From Paraburkholderia sp. BL10I2N1 (GTDB taxonomy: Bacteria > Pseudomonadota > Gammaproteobacteria > Burkholderiales > Burkholderiaceae), in assembly GCF_004361815.1 (NCBI RefSeq), contig NZ_SNWA01000004.1, forward strand, positions 1 through 64,000: a DNA stretch of 64,000 nt. Reading direction: 5' to 3'. Below, in pieces: positions 1 to 8,203 of the stretch (its first letter is position 1; every line of letters starts with the position of its first letter). The notes beneath the pieces were generated by a model. It did not search any database, was not told the DNA's origin, and saw nothing but the letters and a program-made list of their open reading frames with translations. The translations under genes were made by a program, and so were the position numbers.

Positions 1-311
1 GGTTTCGTGGTCGCTGACGCGATTTGCGCGATTGCTCCACTCCGTCGTGCGTATAAATATCCAAGGCGCAGCACAGCAAAAACGCCCATGCAAGCATCGG
101 ATAAGCCGACGACACAGAACCAGAACCAAACAGTGTTTGTCGGTCGGCCTTTCGGCCACAGAAAAATCGTCAGCGCGGCACCCAGGCACTGGACGACGCC
201 GAGGAGCACAAGCCAAACGGGTTTCGAGAGCTGCGGCGGCGCAGGTACCGGAAATCCGCGGCGGTATGCGAGCAAAGTCAATCGGCATCTGGCTATCGGA
301 CCGTCGCCCAT
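1..311 (-). CDS. Partial hypothetical membrane protein, N-terminal part
   Basis: An open frame on the minus strand begins at an ATG at 309-311 (MGDGPIARCR...) and stays open to the left edge, giving about 103 residues of an incomplete protein. Two strongly hydrophobic stretches, at about residues 28-48 (starting VWLVLLGVVQ) and 55-77 (starting TVWFWFCVVG), are flanked by basic residues, so an inner-membrane protein with at least two helices is likely. The start overlaps the end of the shifted PAAR reading frame, which suggests co-transcription with the T6SS effector genes. I do not recognise the family. A T6SS accessory or effector role is inferred only from position. Confidence 0.5.
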   Translation of the reverse strand, partial: MGDGPIARCRLTLLAYRRGFPVPAPPQLSKPVWLVLLGVVQCLGAALTIFLWPKGRPTNTVWFWFCVVGLSDACMGVFAVLRLGYLYARRSGAIAQIASATTK

Positions 312-559
312 CAGACACAGCGATGAGGACACTCCCGCACTGGGTCTTGTCTCCATCACGCGAAAGCGGCGTGCCAGCATCCCTGATGCCGCCCCCCTTC
401 CACGATTTCGTTGTCGCCGTGAATCGGACAGGACACAAGGTCGCCCACGCGCGCTGCGCGGCGACCTTTAACCTTGATCCGGTCTGAACCGGTAAGGACC
501 TTTCCGCCGTGACTCGTACTATCACCTTCGTACGCTAATTTCTTCATTTTAATATCCAT
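306..559 (-). pseudogene. PAAR-domain T6SS spike-tip protein, frameshifted
   Basis: PAAR proteins cap the VgrG spike of a T6SS and carry effectors. Reading starts at an ATG at 557-559 or 545-547 (MKKLAYEGDSTSHGGK). It shows the family pattern of an N-terminal GDSTSHGG, a central RAARVGDLVSCPIHGDNEIVEGG, and a second half with DGDKTQCGSVLIAVSDG. The second half lies in another frame; the switch falls in a run of six or seven C residues on the plus strand near 390-400. In the first frame translation stops at about 356. The indel could be real or a homopolymer sequencing error. The downstream membrane-protein gene overlaps its end. The domain identity is firm; whether the gene is functional is not. 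Confidence 0.6.
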
Positions 560-730
560 GTTCAAGCTAATTTGATGAATGCGATGATCAACTTGCTAGC
601 AAAGCCAGCAGCGCGCTTTCATATGCCGCACGCATAGGTTGACGCGCCTTTTGAAATCACCTGAAAATTTGCACTTGCGCGCTTCTTCGTATGGCCTATG
701 TCCGCACCTACCTATTTGGATTCAATATCC

Positions 731-1196
731 TTATACCCTTTTCGTAATGTCGCTGTAGGCCGCCTGATGAATCGAGGCATCGTTACTGCAAATTTTCCGA
801 GAAATTTTCTTGTTGCCGCGATACACAATTATTCCAGCCGAAAATTCTGGACCATCATCCGTCTTCACGGTCTTGTCATAGAGATAATAGGTATATCCAG
901 CCTCGAGAATCTAATATGTGTTCGCCACCGCCAGCGTAAGGGACATTACTAAAATAAAAATGTTACCTTTGTTCGAGCCGCTAATCTGAAACCTCCAATG
1001 TCAATTTTCTTCATTGTTCATTGCGATACGTCAAAACGCCAGTATCTTTCATTTCACATAGAGAGGCAGTAGTCCTGTTCAATTTCGCAATTTAAATACA
1101 GCTTCTTCTTTCGGCTCCAACACATGCCTTCTGCGTGTGCCGCTGTTGTAAAATTAAAAATAATTGCCAAAAAAAATACGGGGTAAATATTTTCAC
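731..1196 (-). pseudogene. Relic of a small exported protein, candidate immunity gene
   Basis: Four bases after the GH19 stop codon, a GTG at 1194-1196 opens a frame with a classic signal peptide if one base is added in an eight-T run: basic start KIFTPYFF, hydrophobic LAIIFNF, then a TTAAHAEG cleavage site. The mature part has Cys-rich pieces (GMCWSRKKKLYLNCEIEQDYC). Further down, in yet another frame, an unbroken stretch contains YTYYLYDKTVKTDD and KKISRKICSNDAS and ends at 731. The DNA is visibly more AT-rich than its neighbours. A periplasmic protein directly after a cell-wall-degrading effector is the usual layout of a T6SS immunity gene, but this role is inference and no family is recognised. 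Confidence 0.4.
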
Positions 1197-1200
1197 GATT

Positions 1201-2422
1201 TCATTCCGTCGAAAGACCCAAAATAGGAGCCACCTTATTGTACCGACTAAGGCGATCAGCATAGCCATTCTGTCCGCCATTCACCAATCTGAGTGACGTC
1301 CCTAACAGTTCCGGTGTCTGATGTTCGATTCAAATTACTACGTGACCAGAAGACATATGCAGACTCGACGCCGTACTCCACGTTTGACACGACAAGTTCG
1401 GGATGCGCAATGAAGTCCTTTTGGTCATCTGGCACTCGGCGATTATGCTCATCCTGGAAAGACTGATACCCACTCTTACCAGTTATTTGAATAAACCCTC
1501 GTCCGCGATACTTGTATCCATCACCGCTTGACTCATCGCCGTTTCCCATTCTGCCTGCGTAGACATAGTTCGCTAGATGCTCTACGTTGTTAGCGTAATA
1601 TGATTCATGGCTCCACAGTTTGTCTCGCAATCTACCGTGCGCACAGTCGTCACAGGAAGCATTGTAGTTATTCTTACCCCCTTTGCATCCGAAAGTTTTC
1701 GCATATTCCGAGGGTTATAGTTCAATCCTTCTTCGGTAACCCGAAAATGTGTTTCGTGAGCGCAGTGCGACAAGAAATGTGCGATTCTTTTCGACGTGTT
1801 TACGGAATACGCTTTAGCGTATTTGTTCAAATGCGGCAGCATGCTTGTATAGTGTTCAACTGAATTAGCTGGTTCTACAGCAACAAGCATGTCGAGCGTT
1901 ATCAATTGCTGTTCGCAAGCAAAGTTCCCCACCAATCCGATCGGATGGATATGAAATACATTCGACGCGGGGAAGCCAGTCAAGCCAGCCTTGACCTCAT
2001 CCCACCAGACCAGCTTTTTCGATCCGTTTCTGTTCCTCGGCGTGTTCGGCCCGAGGCCCGTGCGTGCCTCGATCGCGGGCAATCAACTGCTTCCATTTGT
2101 CGGAATTAGCCCACTCGCTCTCGTGCTGAATGATCAGCCTCGACATACGCAGCGCATTCCACGGGTCTTTCGCCGCGTTGCACAGGTCATCGGCCGCTTG
2201 TGTCTGGTCGCCTGCCAGATGCAACACCTGGTAAATCGACGTCATGAGCGGGCTGAGCTTGTCCAGCGAACCCGGGTTCGGCACATCCGCACCGACCGAA
2301 TAGTCGACGAACCCTTGCGTGGTCGCGAACATCGTATGCGTCGGATCGTGCGCGGCGTCCAAGGGCTGAAAGTCCACCCACTTCCTGTTCAAGTTAGCCC
2401 GATCAATGCGCCGCGTTAGCAT
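1201..2422 (-). pseudogene. GH19 lysozyme/chitinase-like T6SS effector, three indels
   Basis: This is a glycoside hydrolase family 19-type peptidoglycan hydrolase of about 405 residues. It starts at 2422 (MLTRRIDRANLNRKWVDF), but three small indels break the frame. An extra A lies in an A5 run near 2010, before KLVWWDEVKAG. An A is missing near 1690, before TFGCKGGKNNYNASC. An extra G lies near 1283, before VNGGQNGYADRL. Restored, it reads through FLSHCAHETHF, then GYKYRGRGFIQITG, which is the family core with the catalytic Glu in HETHF, and ends at a TGA at 1201-1203. It follows the tssC remnant directly and precedes a likely immunity relic, so a wall-degrading effector is the sensible reading. 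As given, it cannot be translated whole. Confidence 0.65.
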
Positions 2423-2432
2423 CGTCGTTTCT

Positions 2433-3476
2433 CTACGGTTGTGGACGCCACTGGCGCAGTGCGTCTGATAACTGCTTCAGACGCATCCGGTCACGAGCCG
2501 AAACAGGATGCACGGTATGGTCCGAGTCGTTTTGCTTCACTATGCCTTTGCTTGTATCGATAACGAGCTTACCGCCTTTAAGCGTCAAATAGGTTGGGTC
2601 GTACCGGTTGTGGTCCGGGCCCTTCACCGCTTCTTCATAGTTGAAGGCCCGCACGGGTGTCGTGTCCTTGCCGTACGGCAGACGGCCCAGTACACGCGGC
2701 ATCGTGAGACCAACGTAGCGCGCATCGTCGGTGTCGCGGAAGCTCTTCCACTTGATGTACTCGGCGCGGTCGAAGTAGTTGCCGATATCCTGAATAGCCG
2801 CCACTTCTTCCATCGACTGCTTGCCGAAGAATGCCGCGCCCACCGAGCCGATGAACGGCATGTGTGCGGCTGCCGCCACCTTCGAGATATTACGCAGCAG
2901 TGCGATATCCATCGGCGAGTTCGCGAATTCGAAGTCGCTGATCATGGCGCTGATCGGCTGGCCACCCGGCGTGTCGTATTCCTCGATGTACGTGAGGCGA
3001 TACAGGCCGCTCTGGATCAGCTCCGGCGTATCCTCGAAATCGCGCTGCAGCGCGTCCTTCGACACGTCAAGCACTTCGATGCGCGCGTTGCGACGGAAGT
3101 CGGTGCGCGAGACGAGCATCTTGAGGCCACGCCAGCGGCCTTCGAGCGCCTGGAATTCCGGCGTGTGCATCACGGCGTCGAGCTGACGACCGATCTGCCG
3201 GTCAAGCTGGCCGATATGGAAATCGAGCAGCGACTTGTCAAGGCGGTCGACCGTCTGGCTCGATTTCGACACAAGCTCGAGGAACGCGCTCATGCCGCGC
3301 GCAATGCGCTCGTCGGCCGATGCCTCGGCGAGCATGTCGCTGTCGCGAAACGCTTCGAGCGGGCGCGCCTGGGCGATGGGCTTCAGGTTGATCTTGTCGC
3401 ACAGCGAGGCATAGACGCTGTCGTGTTCGAGGACAACAGTTTCTGTTGCGCCCGGGCTGGATTGATTCTGGTTCAT
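2433..3476 (-). CDS. tssC: Truncated TssC sheath protein fused to a foreign tail
   Basis: TssC (VipB) is the large subunit of the contractile T6SS sheath and is normally about 495 residues. This frame has 347. The start chosen is the ATG at 3474-3476 (MNQNQSSPGATETVV), 73 bp after tssB. Residues 1-292 follow TssC closely, including YSIEEYDTPGG-like, FDRAEYIKWKSFRD and MPRVLGRLPYG stretches. After GPDHNRY, near base 2600, homology stops and 55 unrelated residues follow (start DPTYLTLKGGKLVIDTSKG). These look like the tail of another protein, perhaps an effector. The lost 200 residues hold part of the sheath core and the ClpV-exposed region, so no working sheath is expected from this copy. It probably arose by deletion. 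Confidence 0.8.
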   Translation of the reverse strand: MNQNQSSPGATETVVLEHDSVYASLCDKINLKPIAQARPLEAFRDSDMLAEASADERIARGMSAFLELVSKSSQTVDRLDKSLLDFHIGQLDRQIGRQLDAVMHTPEFQALEGRWRGLKMLVSRTDFRRNARIEVLDVSKDALQRDFEDTPELIQSGLYRLTYIEEYDTPGGQPISAMISDFEFANSPMDIALLRNISKVAAAAHMPFIGSVGAAFFGKQSMEEVAAIQDIGNYFDRAEYIKWKSFRDTDDARYVGLTMPRVLGRLPYGKDTTPVRAFNYEEAVKGPDHNRYDPTYLTLKGGKLVIDTSKGIVKQNDSDHTVHPVSARDRMRLKQLSDALRQWRPQP

Positions 3477-3549
3477 TGTTCGTCCTGTCTGCGTTTGTGG
3501 CGCAACCTGGTTGCGAAAGGCGGTGAAGGCCGTCTTGGGCCGTCGGCGC

Positions 3550-4062
3550 TCAGGCATGCCCTTCCGGTTGCGTAGCGGCCGTGGCGATCTGCCCCAGTTC
3601 GCCGCGCAGCTTGTCAGACAGCCGCTTGTCCTTCAGAATCTTCTCGAACTCGCGACGGAAGGTACCGTTGTCGAGCAGGTTCGATTTCAGGTCGCGCAGC
3701 AGGTGACGCATCGCGAGCAGCGCCTGAAGTTCCGGAATCTGGCGCGCGACCTGCTCCGGCTCGAAATCCTTCATCGAACGAAACGACAGGTTCACCGGCA
3801 GTTCGGTGCCGTCGCTGGCCAGCGTATTTTCGGCCGCAAACTTCAGGTCCGGTGCATAGTCGGCCAGCACGGCATCGAAGTTGTTCTTGTCGATATTGAC
3901 TTTCTTGCGCTCGGCCAGTGGCGCGTGCTCACGGCCCGCGCTGAAGTCACCCGCGACGAGCAGCTTGAGCGGCAGTTCGACCTTCTTCTGTGCCCCTCCC
4001 GTATGAAGGTCTAGCGTAATTGATACGCGACTTTTCGGGATTTCTCGCTGAAAACTGTCCAT
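3550..4062 (-). CDS. tssB: T6SS sheath small subunit TssB
   Basis: TssB (VipA) pairs with TssC to build the contractile sheath around the Hcp tube. The 170-residue protein has normal family length and start (MDSFQREIPKSRVSITLDLH). It also has the conserved VELPLKLLVAGDFS strand region and the RSMKDFEPEQVARQIPEL motif. It is intact. It reads divergently from tssK across a 544-bp AT-rich gap that must hold both promoters, and is followed by the damaged tssC. Without a full TssC it has no partner here. Confidence 0.93.
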   Translation of the reverse strand: MDSFQREIPKSRVSITLDLHTGGAQKKVELPLKLLVAGDFSAGREHAPLAERKKVNIDKNNFDAVLADYAPDLKFAAENTLASDGTELPVNLSFRSMKDFEPEQVARQIPELQALLAMRHLLRDLKSNLLDNGTFRREFEKILKDKRLSDKLRGELGQIATAATQPEGHA

Positions 4063-4606
4063 TAAGACTCCTTATGAAGTGACGTTCGCGATCCCCGCTG
4101 AATTCGCCCGCAGCGATAGGGTATCTGGTGTGACGCTCCTTCGATCATCAGTTGCAACCGCAACTACATAACCATGCTGACTGCACCCCATTGTGCGGTC
4201 TCCATTCATGCGGCTTGGTTTACCGCAGCGTATTAGAACGGATTATCGCCAAGGCGTCAAAGAGAATTCGCGACGGAATTACAAATCGGATCGATATTAA
4301 TAAGATAAGGCATCAATTTTTCACAATGTTTGAATTTTTATGAACGTGAATCTACTCGTGCCTCGAAGTGCGCGTGACGTCCAACGCTGCTGATTTTTGG
4401 GTATATTCTTGGCTTCCACCAAGACCCAGTTAGGTTTACTAACGCACTTTCTCTGTAATGCCGCGCGCATATTAATGGTAAAAACGTTAATTGGATTTAA
4501 CAAATCTTATTTCCATAAAAATATATGCATGGGGTATACAGATATCCGATATCGCGTTTAGAATCCGCCGATTGAAAGCAGTACAAAATGCGCAGACGAC
4601 CAACAC
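4063..4606. promoter_or_regulatory. Divergent intergenic region between tssB and tssK
   Basis: These 544 bp are clearly more AT-rich than the flanking genes, especially at 4240-4600, and hold no convincing gene. By position they must carry the promoters for the two divergent T6SS transcripts. I looked for a sigma-54 GG-N10-GC element and found none I would defend. Confidence 0.45.
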
Positions 4607-5959
4607 ATGCGAATCGACAAACCACTCTGGCACGACGGCCTCATCCTCTCGCAGCAGCACTTCCAGCAACAGGACCGGTGGACGGAATTTGCCCTGCAGC
4701 AGCTCGTTGCCGCGGCTTTTGCCGACCCATGGGGAACGCTCCGGGTCGAAGTCGACGAGGAAGCACTCGCGACGGGACGGCTGAAACTTACCCGCCTCAA
4801 GGGGCGTTTCCCCGACGGCACGCCTTTCGACACGACGGTGGCTGACGCGCTCCCGGGAGTGCGTGACCTCGGCCAGGGCATTCCCGCCGACCGCCAAAGC
4901 GTTGTCGTGTTCGCCGCGCTTGCACTCCTGGATGCCAACGGCAACAACTGCCGCCTTGATGAGACCTCACTCGCGCGTCCGCGGCGTTCGTATCGTGAAT
5001 TTGCGAAGGTCATGGACCTGAACGGCACGAATGAGGTTGAAATTGCGACAGAGCGTCACGCGATCCGGCTGCTCTTCGATTTTGAGCCGCATGCCGATGA
5101 CACGGTATGCGCCATCGCACGGCTCACGCGCGCGACCAACGGCCAGTTCCAGGTCGATCACCGGTTCGTGCCCCCCTGCCTGACGCTCGCCAGTCACCCG
5201 CTCCATATCGAGCGGATCAACCGCCTTGCAGACATTCTGCAGGCAAAAAGTCTCGCACTGGGCTCGCGCCGCAGCGAGCGCATCGAGCAGGTCGCGGAAT
5301 ACGGTGTCGCCGATGCCCAGCTCTTCTGGCTGCTGCACTGCATTCACGCGGCGTGGCCGCATCTGCGGCTTTATGCCTCGCATCCGGCCCGCCCGCCTGA
5401 GCACCTATATATCACGCTCGCCGAACTCGCCAGTGCACTGATGACGTTCTCCACCGGGGCCCGGCTCATTGATATCCCGGCATATGACCATGCACGGGCT
5501 GACGAGGTATTCGCGAAGCTCGAGTCGAAGATCCGCGAACTGCTGGATGCGATCATTCCGTCGCGTGTAGTGTCGATCGGCCTCACGCGCAAAGGCCCGA
5601 CAACCTGGACGGGCCAGTTTCTTGACGAGCGCATCACCGCAGGGGCCGCGGACTGGTACCTCTCGGTCAATGCGCCGATGCCGGTATTCGAACTCGTCGA
5701 ACAGTTCCCGCGATTGTGCAAGATCGGTGCACCCGATGATGTCGAGCACATCATCAATTCGGCACTGCTGGGTATTCCGCTCAAGGCCGTGCAACGGGTG
5801 CCCGGCGCCATTCCGGTGCGACTGGACAATCAGTACTTCGCACTCGACTCCACGAGTACTGTGCACGCGAAGATGCTCGCTGCCCGGGCCTGTCAGGTCT
5901 ACCTCCCGGCATCCGTGCCCGACGCCACCCTCGAACTGTATGCGGTGCTGCGCTCATGA
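4607..5959 (+). CDS. tssK: T6SS baseplate protein TssK
   Basis: TssK links the T6SS baseplate to the membrane complex. This intact 450-residue protein begins at ATG 4607 with the family signature MRIDKPLWHDGLILSQQHFQQQDRW and keeps the usual length. Other typical parts are the FEPHADDTVCAIARL shoulder region and the C-terminal VELVEQFPRL...GAPDDVEHI head domain. The stop overlaps the start of tssL (ATGA), showing translational coupling. It is the first gene of the plus-strand T6SS operon. Confidence 0.93.
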   Translation: MRIDKPLWHDGLILSQQHFQQQDRWTEFALQQLVAAAFADPWGTLRVEVDEEALATGRLKLTRLKGRFPDGTPFDTTVADALPGVRDLGQGIPADRQSVVVFAALALLDANGNNCRLDETSLARPRRSYREFAKVMDLNGTNEVEIATERHAIRLLFDFEPHADDTVCAIARLTRATNGQFQVDHRFVPPCLTLASHPLHIERINRLADILQAKSLALGSRRSERIEQVAEYGVADAQLFWLLHCIHAAWPHLRLYASHPARPPEHLYITLAELASALMTFSTGARLIDIPAYDHARADEVFAKLESKIRELLDAIIPSRVVSIGLTRKGPTTWTGQFLDERITAGAADWYLSVNAPMPVFELVEQFPRLCKIGAPDDVEHIINSALLGIPLKAVQRVPGAIPVRLDNQYFALDSTSTVHAKMLAARACQVYLPASVPDATLELYAVLRS

Positions 5960-6271
5960 CAATCCTGACTTCCCGCCATTCCGGCGATAGTGGGCCAGCC
6001 CTGATGGGTAGCGCGCCGGCCGCCGACCGCGTCAGCAGTGCTGGAATACGCGATCTGCTGCGAGACACGGCACTGCTTGTCACGTCACTCGCGCCGGGTG
6101 GAACGGTAACGGACGCCGCGGCGTTTCGCGACCGGTGCCGGCAGCTCATCGGAAATTTTTCGGACTCGCTCACGCACCGAGGTTACCCCGAGGACGTACG
6201 GCTGGAAGCGATGGTTGCGCAGTGCGGACTGCTTGACGAAACGGCGCTGCGGGAGCTGGGTGACGAAGCCC

Positions 6272-6280
6272 GTTCAGGAT
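6272..6280. repeat. Left 9-bp target-site duplication of the IS
   Basis: GTTCAGGAT occurs here directly before the left end of the IS and again at 7783-7791 directly after the right end. Nine bases is the usual duplication for IS4/IS50-type elements. Confidence 0.9.
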
Positions 6281-7782
6281 CTCAGGATCGCCCACATCTT
6301 TTCGCTGAATCGCGCTTGTAAACTGAGTCAGGCGATGTTAACTTGCGTGTATTGCCTGTAAAACGACACGCCGTTGCCTTCCATAGACGATAACGCTGAC
6401 TGGGCCGATACCGAATTCGGTGCGGCCAATCTGGGCGATGCCCGTTTGACGAGCCGACTGGTCGCGCTGGCGCGACGGTTGGCAAGTAGTCCTGATTGCC
6501 CATTCCCGCGCTCGCTCAATGCCGCCGAGCTCAAGGCAGCCTATCGTTTTTTCGACAACGAACAGGTCGATACGGATGGCGTACTTGCTCCGCACATTGA
6601 ACAGACCCTGCGGCGCATGACCCGCATACCGGTCGTGCTTGCGGTGCAGGACACGACCGAATTCAACCTGAGCCACCTCAAAGCGACCGAAGGACTGGGC
6701 TACGGCACGGGCAACGCTTCGCGCGGCTTCATGCTGCACAGCCTGCTGGCCGTCACGCCAGAAGGTTTGCCGCTGGGTGTGCTGGGTATGAAGACCTGGG
6801 TGCGACCCGACGCGCAATTAGGCAAGAAGCAGCAGAGAAAGCACCTTCCGGTTGCAGACAAGGAGAGCGTCAAGTGGCTCGAAGGCATCGCGCATCTGGG
6901 CGCCCTCAAGGCACGCTGTCCCGAGACCCTGGTGATTGGAATCGGTGACCGGGAAAGCGACCTCTACGAAGTGTTCACGGCCGAGCGTCCGCGAGGCGTT
7001 GAGTGGCTGATCCGAGCCAAGTCGGATCGCAAGACCGTCAACCCCGAGCACTCCCTCTGGGAGGCCGTTGCCGCGACCGCCCCGCTGGGCGAAACGGAGT
7101 TACAGGTCCCGCCAGTGGGTAATCAACCCAGGCGCGTCGCCCGTCTGACACTGCGGTGTACGCCAGTGCGACTGAGGCCTCCGCAACGGCCTTCATCCCG
7201 GCTCGCCGAGGTCACAGTCTATGCGATCCACGCCCTTGAAACCACGCCGCCGGCGGACATCGAGCCGCTCGAATGGATGCTGCTCAGTTCCGTGCCGACG
7301 ATCACGTTTGAGGACACCCTTGAACGACTCGGCTGGTATGCCCGCCGATGGACGATTGAGTCGTGGCACCGCGTACTGAAGAGTGGCTGCAGCATTGAAA
7401 AGCGTCAGTTCGGCAACCTTGAGCGGTTCGTACGGTCGACCGCGCTATTTGCGGTGATCAGCTGGCGCATCATGTACGCGACGTTGCTGGGTCGTGCCGA
7501 TCCGGACCTGTCGTGCGAAGTCCTTCTGCAACCAGACGAATGGCGCGCGCTTCATAGCCGCACCCATCGCACGTCAAAACCACCGACTGCAATACCTTCA
7601 CTCGGTGAGGTCGTGCTGTGGATTGCAAAACTCGGTGGGTACCTGAACCGCAAGCATGACCACCCACCCGGTCCCACCGTCATGTGGCGTGGATTTCTCG
7701 TCCTGCACGAGATCACCGAGATGTATCGCATCTTCAGGCAAGACGAATAAGTTGGCTCACGAAAAATGTGGGTGATCCTGAG
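6281..7782 (+). mobile_element. Complete IS4-family (Tn5/IS50-like) insertion sequence
   Basis: The element is 1,502 bp long. Its ends are inverted repeats: the left end reads CTCAGGATCGCCCACAT and the right end, on the other strand, CTCAGGATCACCCACAT. One mismatch lies in the first 17 bases, with partial similarity beyond. It carries one intact transposase gene and is flanked by a perfect 9-bp duplication. The intact frame, good ends and clean duplication point to a recent insertion. The target (TTCAGGAT) resembles the element's own terminus (CTCAGGAT), which may reflect target choice. Confidence 0.93.
6374..7750 (+). CDS. IS4-family DDE transposase (Tn5-like)
   Basis: This 458-residue protein cuts and joins the ends of its own IS. 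It shows the Tn5/IS4 layout. An N-terminal DNA-binding part begins DWADTEFGAANLGDARL. The first catalytic Asp is in LAVQDTTEFNLSH, the second in IGIGDRESDLYE, and the Glu is in a YREK-type motif (Y..R...E......K in WYARRWTIESWHRVLKSG). The start is a TTG at 6374; no better in-frame ATG is present near the beginning, and the first residues match the family well. The gene looks complete and active. Confidence 0.92.
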   Translation: MPSIDDNADWADTEFGAANLGDARLTSRLVALARRLASSPDCPFPRSLNAAELKAAYRFFDNEQVDTDGVLAPHIEQTLRRMTRIPVVLAVQDTTEFNLSHLKATEGLGYGTGNASRGFMLHSLLAVTPEGLPLGVLGMKTWVRPDAQLGKKQQRKHLPVADKESVKWLEGIAHLGALKARCPETLVIGIGDRESDLYEVFTAERPRGVEWLIRAKSDRKTVNPEHSLWEAVAATAPLGETELQVPPVGNQPRRVARLTLRCTPVRLRPPQRPSSRLAEVTVYAIHALETTPPADIEPLEWMLLSSVPTITFEDTLERLGWYARRWTIESWHRVLKSGCSIEKRQFGNLERFVRSTALFAVISWRIMYATLLGRADPDLSCEVLLQPDEWRALHSRTHRTSKPPTAIPSLGEVVLWIAKLGGYLNRKHDHPPGPTVMWRGFLVLHEITEMYRIFRQDE

Positions 7783-7791
7783 GTTCAGGAT
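7783..7791. repeat. Right 9-bp target-site duplication of the IS
   Basis: GTTCAGGAT follows the right inverted repeat and matches 6272-6280 exactly. Reading into tssL from here restores its frame. Confidence 0.9.
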
Positions 7792-8203
7792 GGGGGCTGA
7801 AGCCGTTGCAGGTCGAGCATTTCAAGCTGCACGATGCGGGCGAGCGCGTCATCGATTGCCTCGAAGTGCGTCTGCGTGAGGCATCGCCCAACGCCGACCT
7901 GCTCGAGTGCTATTCAGCAATCCTCGGCATGGGGTTCATGGGCCGTTATGCCCGCGATGGTGACGCGAAGCGCGCCGAGCTGGTTGCCGCGCTCAATACG
8001 CGGCTGCAAAAGCTTCGTCCCGCTGTCGAGCAGCCGTTTATCGCGGACCACGCGGGGCGGCGCCTGTCCGACTGGTTCTACCGGCTTTCGCCGTGGGCCA
8101 TTGCAGGTCTAGCCTGTGTGGCCGCAGTGACCGTGTGGGGAGGGTGGAACGTGGCCCTCGACGCACAGCTCGCGCACATCACGTCCGCGAAGGTCAGCCG
8201 TCA

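Noticed and set aside
698..952. An 84-codon plus-strand frame in the AT-rich stretch
   Set aside because: The opposite strand reads as broken pieces of an exported protein downstream of the effector, and the plus-strand product has no features of its own.
2508..3575. A 355-codon plus-strand frame opposite tssC
   Set aside because: It is Arg/His/Val-rich, with no family resemblance, and lies wholly opposite the well-conserved TssC sequence.
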